Source: Serripes groenlandicus (Eukaryota > Mollusca > Bivalvia > Cardiida > Cardiidae). Taken from it: a stretch of 64,000 nucleotides of DNA. The stretch is from assembly GCA_031761405.1 (NCBI GenBank), contig JASEVX010000010.1, positions 35,457,640 through 35,521,639 of the forward strand, given 5' to 3'. The notes under the pieces were generated by a model, which saw nothing but the letters and a program-made list of their open reading frames with translations, searched no databases and was not told the DNA's origin. Shown here one piece after another: positions 15,401 to 30,400 of the stretch. The translations under genes and the position numbers were made by a program. Numbering within the stretch: position 1 is the first letter of the stretch; every line of letters starts with the position of its first letter.

Positions 15401-18400
15401 TTGTTTTCCTTTGAAAGTACCGGTCGAATTTATAAAGATGAGCTGTCTCGCGAAAAAACCAACATAATGGTATCTTCGTAATGTATCGACCCAGATCAAC
15501 CTGCGCAGTCCACGAAGGATAATCGGGGCCGACACATTCCTTCTCAGGGGGATAGAGGTATAGAGTAATGATTCCTGAAACAGAACATCTACAGGAGGCA
15601 AAACGTGTCTTTCAGGATAAGCCTGTGCAGCATGCTTAAGCTGATCTGGGTCCACAGTGTTGGTTTTCTTGCGGGACAGCTCAGATATTCACAGACATGT
15701 TCCTTGGTGTCCAGAAAAACATGGTAGCTAGGGGACTAGAATAGTTTTCACTATATGAATATAGTTCAGACTTTGCAAATGTTTTCTTTTGAAAGTACTT
15801 GTCCAATTTTATATGAAATTCACAGACATGTTCCTTGGTGTCCTTCTACTATTCTGTTCAAACCATTTTGATTACAAAAAAACCAAGGCAGCTAGGGGAC
15901 TGGGATAACTTTTATCATATGATTATAGTTCGGACTTTGCAAATATTTTTCTTTTGAAAGTGCCCATTGTATTTCAATTATAAATTTTAAACAAAATGTT
16001 CATTTGGTTATTACAAACATTGTTGAAGTCATCTTGATTGGTAAATATAATGGCAACGACAGTTATCTTGTATTTTACAGTGTAAGCTTTGAAAATCTTC
16101 TCTTCACGAACAAAAGTAAAAAGATCTTGGTTAGACTTGATTTTGCATTAATTTGAAAGTTATTATAAAAATTAATGAAAATGTCAAAAGTCCCTAACCA
16201 CTAATTGATAAGGGACTTCTGTATTCCCTTGCCTGCAATACTCCGACATTTGTTATCATTATTTATTTTATAGATGGCAAGTATGATGGAGGAGACCGAG
16301 ACATGCAAGGAGAGATGTGTCATAATGGACAAGTGAGTTGAACATAATACTTCGATATACATTTTAAGTTACATGGTATCTTTTGATTTTTCTGCCTTTG
16401 CTATCCAATATAATACTCATTATTTTCCAACATGAAGATACATTTTTACACATTTGCAGCAGACGACCTTGTATAACTTTGTAACACATGGAGAAATTGC
16501 TCATTTAACATTTTCGTCATGATATCTTCAACTCTTTTCAAAAACTTTGATTTTATTTAAGGAGAGTATACACATTTTTAACAAAATGTGTTTTCGTTCA
16601 TAAGGATATGTCATGTAACAGACATATTTAATGACAGGAAACCAAGAAATGATTGTGGCGGTATTACTTTTTTCAGACTTTCTGTTTCCTCACTGGTAAA
16701 TGTATGAATGATGCTGTTGAAGTCGAAGGTGGAACCTGCCCTTGTCCAATGGGAAAGGTAATAGTTTTGGTTGATCATATAATTATTAACATTGAAAATC
16801 CAAGATATGTGATAATTAAAACTCTGCTATTTTTTTTTTAAAGTATTATCACAGACAGTAACCAACAAATCTTTGGGAATTTCCTGATGAAAATGATATA
16901 CAATTTTAAAATCTTCAAATGAGTTATCTTTATCACTTACTTTCAAAAGAGCATTCCGCGGTCTATCAGTCAATTTGGAAGTGTAGTTTGGTTATTTTAA
17001 CATCATTCGTTTTCAAAATTATATATTTAATCGGGCACAATATTTAACATTTATGCCAGAAGTAAGATAGTGACAAGTTACTTTAATCTATAATGTTAAG
17101 GTCCTCCCTGTTTAATAGACACTTTCACTGTATTCTTGTGTAATATGGATCCATTTTGAAGCTTTTAAAAAAAGTTACTTTTATATATTAGGAACAGTGT
17201 GTCATGGAAGACAAGACAGAATGTGTGTACTCAGGACAATGTCAAACTGGTAAGGATATTTAATTAAAATAAATTATTAATGTCCAAGCCATTTAGATTT
17301 TGTCTTTAAGACAATACTCGTAGTCATCTCCCTACAGGCATACAATATCAACTAGTAAGTACTGGTCCAATTTCAAAAGGAATTCACAGACGTGTTCCTT
17401 GGTGTCCAAGCTTCTACAATTCTGTTAAAACTATCCTGAGTTGTTAGAAAAACATGGCAACTAGCGCACTAGAATAGTTTGCATTATATAAATACAGTTC
17501 AGACTTTGAAAATGTTTTGCTTTGAAAGTACTGATCGAATTTCAAAAGATATTCTCAGACATATGTTTCTTGGTGTCCGGCCTTCTACAATTCTGTTCAA
17601 ACCATCTTGAAAATGAAAAACATGGCAGCTAGGGGACTAGAATAGTTTTCACTATATGAATATAGTTCAGACTTTGCAAATGTTTTCCTTTGAAAGTACT
17701 GGTCCAATTTTATATGAAATTCACAGACATGTTCCTTGGTGGCAGCTAGGGGACTGGGATAACTTTTATCATATGATTATAGTTCGGACTTTGCAAATAT
17801 TTTCATTTGAAAGTACCCATTGTATTTCAATTATAAATTTTAAACAAAATGTTCATTTGGTTATTACAAACATTGTTGAAGTCATCTTGATTGGTAAATA
17901 TAATGGCAACGACAGTTCTCTTGTATTTTACAGTGTAAGCTTTGAAAATCTTCTCTTCAAGAACAAATGTAAAAAGATCTTGGTTAGACTTGATTTTGCG
18001 TTAATTTGAAAGTTATTATAAAAACTAATGAAAATCAAAAGTCCCTAACCACTAATTGATAAGGGTCTTCTGTATTGCCTGCAATACTCTGAAATGTGTT
18101 ATCATTACATATTTTATAGATGGCAAGTATGATGGAGGAGACCACAACATGCAAGGAGAGATGTGTCATAATGGACAAGTGAGTTGAATATAATGGTTTA
18201 ATATACATTTCAAGTTACAATGTAACTTTTGATTTGTATGCCTTTGCTATCCAATACAATACTCATTATTGTACAGCATGAAGGCACATTTTGACGCATT
18301 TGCAGCAGACGACTCTGTATAACTTTGTGGCACATGGAGAAATTGCTCATTAACCATTTTCGTCATAATATCTTCAACACTTTTCAAAAACTATGATTTG

Positions 18401-21400
18401 ATTCAAAGAGAGTTTACACATTTTTAACAAGATGCGTTCAAAGTTGTCTTCGTTCATAAGGATATGTCAGGTAAAAGAAATATTTAACCACATAAAACCA
18501 AGAAATGATTGTAGTGCTATTTTTTTTCAGACTTTCTGTTTCCTCACTGGTAAATGTATGAATGATGCTGTTGAAGTCGAAGGTGGAACCTGCCCTTGTC
18601 CAATGGGAAAGGTAATAGTTTGGGGTGATCATACAATTATTAACAATGGAAATCCAAGACATGTGATAATTGAAAATCTGACTTTTTGTTAAATATACCT
18701 TTCATTATTGCTTTAACTCAAGATCAACACACTTATATAATGAAATTGGTTTTAAATATTGTTTTTATCACAGACAATAACCTACACATCTGCGTGAATT
18801 ACCCCATGAAAAGGATATAGATTTATAATTGTTTCAATATTTATAGTGTACAGATATCTGTGTCACTGTCAGAAGAACATACGTTTTGCCTTAATCAGTT
18901 TTTTCCAAAAGATCATACACTCTATTTGGAAGTGTAGTTTGGTGATTTGTCTTTCACATTATAGGTATTCAAAATTATATATTTTTGTCATGCACAATAT
19001 TTAACATCTATGCCAGAAGTAAGATAATTACAAGTTCCTTTAATCTAGCATTACATTATATCTCTAAGTGCTATGGACACTTTCACTATTTGTTTATGTA
19101 ATATGGATCCATTGTTAAGTTTTTAAAAAAAAAGCTTTTTTTGTTTATTAGGAACAATGTGTCAAAGATGGCAAGACCGAATGTGTGTATCCTGGGGATT
19201 GTCAAACTGGTAAGGGTATTAAAGTAAATTATATTTCTACTATTTTTATCAATGTGTTGGCTGGTACTAACCATGACAATAAAATTAATGTTCAAGCCAT
19301 TTGGATGGGTCTAAAGACGTATTACTCGTAGTCATCAAGGCTGGTTCCCTGGTCCAATTTAAAAAGAAATTCAAAGACATATTTCTTGATATCCCTCTAC
19401 AATTCTGTTCAAACCGTCTTGATTTGTAAAAGAAATCATGGCAGCTAGGGGACAGAGAAAGTCTCCATTATATGAATATTGTTCAGTCCCTAACTTTATT
19501 CCCTAATTGATTAGGGACTTCTGTATTACCTGCAATACTCTGACATTTGTTATCATTACTTATTTTATAGATGGCAAGTATGATGGAGGAGACAAAGACA
19601 TACAAGGAGAAATGTGTCATAATGGACAAGTGAGTTGAACATAATGGTTTAATATACATTTCAAGTTACAATGTAACTTTTGATTTTTATGCCTTTGCTA
19701 TCCAATACAATACTCATTATTGTACAGCATGAAGGCACATTTTGACGCATTTGCAGCAGACGACTCTGTATAACTTTGTGGCACATGGAGAAATTGCTCA
19801 TTAACCATTTTCGTCATAATATCTTCAACTCTTTTCAAAAACTATGATTTGATTTAAAGAGAGTTTACACATTTCTAACAAGATGTATTCAAAGTTGTCT
19901 TCGTTCATAAGGATATGTCATGTAACAGAAATATTTAATCTCACGAAACCAAGAAATGATTGTGGTGCTATTTTTTTTCAGACTTTCTGTTTCCTCACTG
20001 GTAAATGTATGAATGATGCTGTTGAAGTCGAAGGTGGAACCTGCCCTTGTCCAATGGGAAAGGTAATAGTTTGGGGTGATCATACAATTATTAACATTGA
20101 AAATCCAAGACATGGGATAATCAAAACTCTGCCTTTTTGTTATAAATATACCTTTTACAAGCATTTAAACTCGACATCAACATTACTTTATAATATAATG
20201 ATAGTGTATTATCACAGACAATAACCAACAACTCTGTGTGATTTACCAGATGGAAATGATATACATTTATAAAATGCTAATATGTATAGTGTACAGGTAC
20301 CTGTGTCACAGTCAGCAGGAAAGAAATTTGGCCTTTATTAAAAAAAAATCGAAAAGAGTAAGCAGGTCAATACATTTGGAAGTATAGTTTGATGACTACA
20401 TATTACATGTCATAAGTATTCAAAAGTATACATTTTGTCATGCACAATATTTAACATCTATGCCAGAAGTAAGATAGTGACTAGCTACTTAAATTGAGCA
20501 GTTCATAATTTATCTGAGTGTAATATACACTTTCACTGTTTGCTTATGTAATATGGATCCATTGATAAGCTTTTAAAAGAAAGCTTTTTTTTGTTTATTA
20601 GGAACAATGTGTCAAAGATGACAAGACAGAATGTGTGTATCCTGGGGAATGTCAAACTGGTAAGGGTATTTAATTAAATTAAGTTTCTACTATAATTATC
20701 AATGTGTTGGCTGGTACTAACCATGTCAATAAATGTTCAAGCCATTTGGATTGGTCTAAAGACGTATTAGTCATAGTCATCGAGGCTGGTTCCACTTATA
20801 CAGGCAGTAAGTATTGGTCCAATTTAGAAAGAAATTCAAATACATATTTTTTGATATCTCTCTACAATTCTGTTCAAACAGTCTTGATTTGTAAAGAAAT
20901 CATGGCAGTTTGGGAAAGTCTCCATTATATGAATATTGTTCAGTCCCTAACTTTATTCCCTAATTGATTAGGGACTTCTGTATTACCTGCAATACTCTGA
21001 CATTTGTTATCATTACTTATTTTATAGATGGCAAGTATGATGGAGGAGACAAAGAAATACAAGGAGAAATGTGTCAAAATGGACAAGTGAGTTGAACATA
21101 ATGCTTTCATATACATTTTAAGTTACAATGTAACTTTTGATTCTTATGCCTTTTATTTACCAATTCAATACTCATTATTTTCCAACCAGAAGACACATTT
21201 CGATGCATCTGCAGCAGATGACTTTGTATAACTTTGTGACACATGGAGAAATTGCTCATTTACCCTTTTCGTCATAATATCTTCAACTCTTTTCAAAAAC
21301 TTTTGATTTTAACTTGAAGAGAGTTTACACATTTTTAACAAGATGCATTCAAAGTTTTCTTCATTCATAAGGTTATGTCATGTATCAGAACTATTTAAAG

Positions 21401-24400
21401 ACATGAAAAATATATTTTCATCTCTATTCAATAAATATTATTTCTTTTAAAGTGAGTATACACATTTTTGCCTAGATGCGTTCACAGATATTTTTCCTCC
21501 ATAACGATTTGTCATGTATGAGAAACATTTAATGACAGGAAACCATGAAATAATTCTAGTACTGTTTAATTTTCAGGCTTTCTGCTTCCTCACTGGTAAA
21601 TGTATGACTGATACTGTTGAAGTTGTAGGTGGAACCTGCCCTTGTCCAACTGGAAAGGTAATGTACTTCAGATTTATAATGGTCAGTTAACCCTTTCCCT
21701 CATACGACAATTCTGCAGCAGACGACTATAAATATATTTTGTCAAAAAATGGAAAATCTCTATAACTAAATGGATAACCTATGACTAAAAGTAGAAAACA
21801 TTGTGGCAAAAGGAGAGATTGCTCGTTCTGAGCAATTTCTTCTTTTGTCACTATGTTTTCAAATAGCTGTCTGCTGCAGAGGCGTCAGAAAGCGTCTATA
21901 TGAGGGAAAGGGATAATACCTTGGTAGACTGTCATCAGAGCATTCAGTTCTATAAGGCCATTTGGACATTTTGGTTGTAACTTCCACATCAACAATTGCC
22001 ATATTGAATGTGTTTATTGCGTGTAACCTCTACATATATCTATGCAAATAGAAAACTATTATCAGTTGTCTAACCGATTTCGATCACAAATACTGTTTAG
22101 GACACAACATTCATGCAGTCAAGGTTACAATTATACACCAAAAACAATCCTTCTTTGTTTCCATGTAAATCGACCAGTTTCAGTCCTCAATTGTCATATT
22201 TTCTAAGTGTTTCTCATGTAGAACACCATATATCATTGAAAAGAGTAACTTCCTAGCTTTAAAACAATCCAAAGAAAATGTGGGGTCATGCATTATGCAA
22301 GAAAAAACTCACCAGGCGAAAATGGTAACCGTCTTTTGTTCTCTACTTTCACTTCGGTTTTTTTAGGGACTTTGTAATGTAGATCAGCAAGTCAGCAGAT
22401 GTATTTAGCATACTTTGGCCTCAAACAAACTTGCCAGATTGTTCTCATTGCATGTACTTCATGGATTTATTTTGCAGCTAATGAAATATAAAAGAAAGTT
22501 ACTTTTGTATTTTAGGTGCAGTGTGTCAAGGACGACAAGACAGAATGTGTGTATCGAGGAGAATGTCAAACTGGTAAGGATATTTTTAATTAAACTAGAA
22601 ATATTTGTGTTTATGTTGCTTCTGTTACTTTCTATAGTCGGTATATAAAGAAATTCATTGTATTCAACATAATGTCTTTTATTTACCATGAATCACTGAA
22701 CCTTTTAACCCTTCTTTCCCTTATACGTCAATTCTGCAGCAGACGACTTTGAACGTATTTTGTCAAAACATAGAAAATCTCCATAATTGAATGGATAACT
22801 TATGACCAAAAAGTGGAAAACATTGTGGCAAAAGGAGAAATTGCACGTTTTGTGCAATTTCTTCTTTTGTCACTATGTTTTCAAAAAGCCGTCTGCAGCA
22901 GAGCCGTCAGAAAGCGTCCATATGAGGGAAAGGGTTAAATCAGCAAAAATAAAATGTTTTGACCAACTTGAAAGAGGTTTGATTGAATAGTGTTTTGCAC
23001 CACTTAATAAGACAGCATTTCAGACAAATCACGTCGATTCCTGGGTATATTTTGAATACTGCGGAAAAGCTTATCCTGACACAAGCACATCAGTCATATA
23101 TATTGAGGGCTTGGCGTGAAACAGTTGTAACTAAAATTGGTATTTTTCTTACCAAGGTTAATCACCTCGCCATAAAGTCTTTATAAGCATTAAATCATTT
23201 TACTTGGTAAACAATTTTAATTTAGGTGCCAAAATTTACTCGTTCTGAGCAATGGCACCTAAATTTGCATTGTTTACAAGGGGTCAAAATTGCCCCAAAA
23301 TCAGGGATTTGAAAATAGGATTTTAGTTACAACCATTTCACGCCAAGCCCTCGAATTATGTAGTGATATCTTAACAACACTTTACCAAAAGGTAGAAGCT
23401 ACTACTCTTACTTGAAAGTAGCCATTGTCTCATTTAGCAATTATTATATATATTTAAAAATTATTAAAAAAATTGGCAATTAATGGCAACTTTGCAAATT
23501 TGACAAAATGGTTCAAATGATCAACTTATGACACTTGCCATTAAAATCTAATAGATTTCAGTTTGAAAACATTTTTTCCTCTGAAAGTGGTGGTCCGATT
23601 TCAAAAATATTGAACAGAATGTGTCTTATAGTGTGATTCTCTACCCATATTGTTCAAGCCATTTTGATCTGTCAGAAAACATTGCATGTTGGATGAGTGT
23701 GCTAGTTTCCCTTATATATGACTAAATAAACATATTGCTTGAACAGCACTAGTTTGATCTGTAAGAAAATTCACAGATATGTTCCTATGGGCGACATTTT
23801 CAAAAAGCTGCTCAATCTTGATTTGTATGATATAATGGCTTCAAGTGAGGGGATAGGTTCCCCTACATGCTTATTGTGCATAGTTTGAAAACCCTCACTA
23901 CTGAATGTACTGGTATTAATTTCACTGAAATGCTCCTTGGATAGCTCATTACGAACACTGTTCATTTTAAGATGGCCACACTTGTGTGCAGCTTGTTTCC
24001 CTTGAATGCCTGTAGTTCAATTTTCTCCTCTGAAAGCAAGGGTCTGGTTTCTAAATGATACTACAGCAAACCTATTACAGCATTTTTTAAACCATATTGA
24101 TTGGGCTAAAATAAGGTTTGATAGTTACTCTTATATTTCCATGGTGCAAACTTTGCAAATATTCTCTACTGATAAAACTGTCAAAATACAAAAAAACAAT
24201 TTAGATTATTAAAAAAAAGCAATAAAGTGGTGACAACACATTTATTGAACTTTGAAAGTTAACATTGAATTGTAACTCACTTTTACAAATATTTAAGACT
24301 GGTCTGTTGCATCAAGAGTGCAATAACAAACACAATTAGTCTAAATAATGTGTTTTGTCTGCTGTAATGACATCAAAGGCTGTACCGTTTTGGGATAAAA

Positions 24401-27400
24401 AATAATTATTCTTTTAGCAAGATATGACTGAGAATTGTTTGTGATAGTAAGAATATTCTGTCTTTATGTCAGATGACAGGGTCGATGAAGGAGATGATGG
24501 TGGTGAAGAAATGCAAGGTGAAGGATGTTCACATGGGCAGGTTAGTTAACACTATTTTTCAAAGAATGTCTTATTTTAAAGCACAATGTTCAAGGGTGTA
24601 ACTAATCCTTTTCCCACAAGAGAGGACTTAAGAAAAACACTTGATACATATATTGATAATGATATAAATCATTTTGATGAATGTACTTTCATTTATAAAG
24701 ATCATCCATGTTTTTGCCCAGATGTATCAAGTTTGTTGCAGATTTGTTGAATGTGGGAAAGGATGAGAATTGCGAGGGCAATATTTACAGGTTAGATAGC
24801 ACATCTCCTAGATAATAATAGAGCTATATATAAGGTGCATATTTCTCTTCTCCTAGACAATAATAGAGCTCTATATAAGGTACATATAGCACATCTACTA
24901 GACAATAATAGAGCTCTATTAAGGTGCATATTTCACATTTACTAGATGATAATAATAGAGCTCTATATAAGGTGCATATTTCACATCTACTAGACAATAA
25001 TAGAGCTCTATTAAGGTGCATATTTCACATTTACTAGACAATAATAGAGCTCTATATAAGGTGCATATTTCACATTTACTAGACAATAATGGAGCTCTAT
25101 TAAGGTGCATATTTCACATTTACTAGATAATAATAGAGCTCTATATAAGATGCATATTTCACATTTACTAGATAATAATAGAGCTCTATTAAGGTGCATA
25201 TTTCACATTTACTAGATAATAATAGAGCTCTATATAAGGTGCATATTTCACATTTACTAGATAATAATAGAGCTCTATTAAGGTGCATATTTCACATTTA
25301 CTAGATAATAATAGAGCTCTATATAAGGTGCATATTTCACATTTACTAGATAATAATAGAGCTCTATATAAGGTGCATATTTCACATCTACTAGATAATA
25401 ATAGAGCTCTATATAAGGTGCATATTTCACATTTACTAGATAATAATAGAGCTCTATATAAGGTGAATATTTCACATCTACTAGACAATAGTAGAGCTCT
25501 ATTAAGGTGCATATTTCACATTTACTAGATTATAATAGAGCTCTATATAAGGTGCATATTTCACATTTACTAGACAATAATAGAGCTCTATATAAGGTGC
25601 ATATTTCACATTTACTAGATTATAATAGAGCTCTATATAAGGTGCATATTTCACATTTACTAGACAATAATAGAGCTCTATATCAGGTGCATATTTCACA
25701 TTTACTAGATTATAATAGAGCTCTATATAAGGTGCATATTTCACATTTACTAGATAATAATAGAGCTCTATATAAGGTGCATATTTCACATTTACTAGAT
25801 AATAATAGAGCTCTATTAAGGTGCATATTTCACATTTACTAGATAATGATAGAGCTCTATATAAGATGCATATTTCACATTTACTAGATAATAATAGAGC
25901 TCTATATAAGGTGCATATTTCACATCTACTAGACAATAATAAAACTCTATATAAGGTGCATATTTCACATTTACTAGATAATAATAGAGCTCTATATAAG
26001 GTGCATATTTCACATCTACTAGACAATAATAAAACTCTATATAAGGTGCATATTTCACATTTACTAGATAATAATAGAGCTCTATATAAGGTGCATATTT
26101 CACATCTACTAGACAATAATAAAACTCTATATAAGGTGCATATTTCACATTTACTAGATAATAATAGAGCTCTATATAAGGTGCATATTTCACATCTACA
26201 AGACAATAATAAAACTCTATATAAGGTGCATATTTCACATTTACTAGATAATAATAGAGCTCTATATAAGGTGCATATTTCATATCATATAATAATAAGA
26301 CTCAATACGAAACTATTAGTTGAATAGTTGAAACTTATTTATTTTACATCGATTGCGAAACAAGCTTATATTAATCGCGCTCGATGTCTGCTTCCTGGAA
26401 ACATAACCAGTACTCGCACCAATTGTGTGGAAAAATCCCAAAGGCAGAACCCGCTCATCACAGGATTCGAACCCGGGACCTAAATTTGGTACAAGAGGCC
26501 GACGCTCTACCTCTGTACCACTGTCTTCCACTGAAGCACAACTATGAATGCAAGAGCAATACATACCGTATACCAAGGATTGGTTCATATAACTTAATGT
26601 ATGGGATATAAACTATACATGAAGTAATGCAATGAAAAGGAATAATTATGGAACAAGTTCATTGAAATGTGTTACATGTAGTCAGATATCGATGGCTTCG
26701 TGTGAAACGGTTGTAACTAAAATTGGTATTTTTTTTACAAAGATTAATCACATCGCCAAAGCGTTGAATCATTTTTGTTAGTAAACGATGGAAATTTAGG
26801 TGCCATTGATCGATCTGAGCAATGGCACCTAAATTTGCATTGTTTACAAAGTGGTCAAAATTGCCCCTAAACCAGGGTTTTCAAAATAGGATTTTAGTTA
26901 CAACCGTTTCATGCCAAGCCCTCGATATGGTCTTAATGATATACATATACATATAAGGATGTACTACAAAACATTTGAGAGATTGATTTGCTCACTAGAA
27001 TTGGCTACTTTTGTTCTGCAATGACTACATGTACCTTATAAATGATGACTGAAATCATGTAACAAAGGGAATAGATCAAAATGAAATCCAACTTAAATTC
27101 AATAAGCTTTTAGTTTTGAATCAGCAAAATTATATTTTTTCAATTTCAGATGTTCTGCTTTGAAAGTGGTCAATGTATCGATGCATCCTGTGTAATTGAT
27201 GATTCTATGACTGAATGTCCCAGTGGCCAGGTAAATGCTGTGTACTCATATATGAAATGTGTTAACCTTTTCTAACCTACAGACAAATTGTAATGCATAT
27301 TCTACTTATGACATTTTGCCACAATGTATTCAACATTAGTTCTTCATTTAAATAGATTTTCAACATTTTTTTTACAAAATGTTTTCAAATTTGTCTGTTG

Positions 27401-30400
27401 CAGATTTTTTGTATGTGGGAAGGGATCATAACCAAGGCAAAAATATGTAAACTGTCTGTAATTAAAAGTTTAATTATTGAAAAGAGTTGAAAACCATGTG
27501 GCAAAAGCAGGAATTTGTTCCAACGTAGTTTTGTGTAGATGAATCAAAATGTGTCATGTGGGAATAGATTCAACATCGCAAAACCTTTTTGGCAAGAAAA
27601 ATGAAATCATGAATATATATATATATGTTTGAGTATTACATATGTAAAACTGATTAAATAGATTAACCCTTTCCCTCATATAGACGCTTTCTGATGCCTC
27701 TGCAGCAGACGGCTTTTTGAAAACAAAGTGACAAAAGAAGAAATTGCTCAAAACGAGCAATTTCTTCTTTTGTCACAATGTTTTCCACTATTAGTCATAG
27801 GTTTCTTTTTTTTCGAAAAAAAAATGTTCAAAGTCATCTGCTGCAAAATTGTTGTATGAGGGAAAGGGTTAAACAAGATTGACATTAACAATGTTTATTC
27901 TATTTTGATATCAGGTTGTATGTGGATCTGAGGAATACAAGTGCAAAGACGAATCTGATTGTCCTATATTTATTGGTAAGTACATTTATGGTAAAACTAC
28001 ACTTTTTTTTGGAATTATACCTTTTCTAATTGCATTTGCAGCTAAGGACTTTTGAAAAACTGGTAGCAATAGTAGTTATTGCTGATAAAGTGAATTTTCT
28101 CCTTTTGCCACAATGTTTTCAACTCTGTTTAGTTTGTTGTCATTTTAATTTCCTTGTCATAGAGCTAGTTGGGCTACACTTCTAGTTTCTGTCAGAAAAC
28201 TGATTTAGGTAGATTTTACATAAACTTGTAGGCAGATAGGGAAGAGACATTGTGTATGCACAGCCTCACCTGAGTCTACATTGTACGGAGATTCAATGAG
28301 ACCCACTATGGCTAGATGCAATGAGACCCACTATGGCCAGATGCAATGAGACCCACAATGGCCAGATGCAATGAGATCCACAATAGCCAGATGTAATGAG
28401 ACCCACTATGGCCAAATGCAATGAGATCCACTATGTCCTGATGCAATGAGACCCACAATGGCCAGATGCAATGAGACCCACTATGGCCAGATGCAATGAG
28501 ACCCACTATGTCCAGATTCAATGAGATTCACTATGGCCAGATGCAATGAGACCCACTATGGCCAGATGCAATGAGACCCACAATGGCCAGATGCAATGAG
28601 ACCCACTATGGCCAGATGCAATGAGACTCACTATGGTCAGATGCAATGAGACCCACTATAGCCAGATGCAATGAGACCCACTATGTCCAGATTCAATCAG
28701 ACCCACTATGTCCAGATGCAATGAGACCTACTATGTCCAGATGCAATGAGACATACTATGGTCAGATGCAATGAGACCCACTATGGCCAGATGCAATGAG
28801 ACCAGCAATGGCCAGATGCAATGAGACCCACTATGGCCAGATGCAATGAGACCCACTATGGCCAGATGCAATGAGACCCACTATGGCCAGATGCAATGAG
28901 ATCCACTATGTCCAGATGCAATGAGACCCACTATGGCCAGATGCAATGAGACGCACTATGGCCAGATGCAATGAGACCCACTATGGCCAGATGCAATAAG
29001 ACCCACTATGGCCAGATGCAATGAGACCCACTATGGCCAGATGCAGCTCATATCCTTATGATAATCCCTTAACCCTTTCCTACATACAGACCCTCTCTGA
29101 GACTTCTGCAACAAATGTCTTTAGAAAATTATTATGACTAAAGGTAAAATAGCTTAAATTGAGCAATTGAGCCTTTTGGCACAATTATTTCAACTCTTTT
29201 AATAATTATAAACTCTTATTGATGGAGAGTTTTCTTATTTTTGCCAGGATGTTTACAAAGTCATCTGCTTGAGATATGTTGTATGATGGGAAGGGCTAAG
29301 AATTCTATCTCTCAATGGTTTCTGTAATTGTGTGCATATTTTTTTTTCTTTGCAGTTAAAATTGCGTTTGCTGAAAACTATAATACAATAGTTGGTGGCA
29401 AGGAAGAACAATTTAAAGAATTTTTGGTAAATTTGATAGCACCCGCCATACGTCCTGATACAGTTATTGAGACAGTTATTGAGACAGTTATTGAGACAGT
29501 TATTGAGACAGAAATTAGGTCAGGTAAGTTGTCATAGTTTCCCCTTTTCCACACAGTAGTTTGAGTTCCCTACTGGTTTCACTGGTATAGGCTATAGCGT
29601 GACCCTTCACTGTCTGTCAGCCAGTCCATCACTCTGTCCAGCAGTCTGCAAATCTGGATTATGAGAAAAGGTTATGCATTGAATATATGGAAATAATGAG
29701 CATAACCAAATAGATTCTGTCTTCATGAAGATTATGATCTATTTTGATGCCAGAGGGTAAGCCAAATAATTTCATGATATTTGAAAAACCACAACCACAA
29801 AAGCATGAAATATATTACATAGTGTTTTCTCATTTCAGTACATTAGAATAGGGACTTTAAACCTTGCTTAAATTAATTGCAATTATATTTAAGTATATTT
29901 AACCATGATCCCTGGGCATCTGACCCACTAGGCTTGATACATAAATGTCACCTAGGAACAGTCACACAATGGTCTATGCAAATTATCAATTATTCCTCAA
30001 ATTGTCAGATTATCCTCAGCAAATATCATACATGTTATTAACAATAAATTCAGCTTGCCACTATAACATACTCATCTTGTCCTCAGCATATTATCAACTT
30101 GTCCTCAGAATATAATAAACTTGTCCTCAGAATATTATCAACTTGTCCTCAGAATATTATCAACTTGTCCTCAGGATATTATCAACTTGTCCTCAGCATA
30201 TTATCAACTTGTCCTCAGAATATTATCAACTTGTCCTCAGAATATTATCAACTTGTCCTCAGAATATTATCAACTTGTCCTCAGCATATTATCAACTAGT
30301 CCTCAGCAAATATTCTACTTGTCTACAGCAAATATTCAACTTGTCCTCAGCAAATATTCTACTTGTCTACAGCAAATATTCAACTGGTACTCAGCAAATA

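Noticed and set aside
24824..26327. Long open frames on both strands (up to 234 codons)
   Set aside because: They are translations of the 45-bp minisatellite; no splice sites or conserved non-repeat sequence support a gene.
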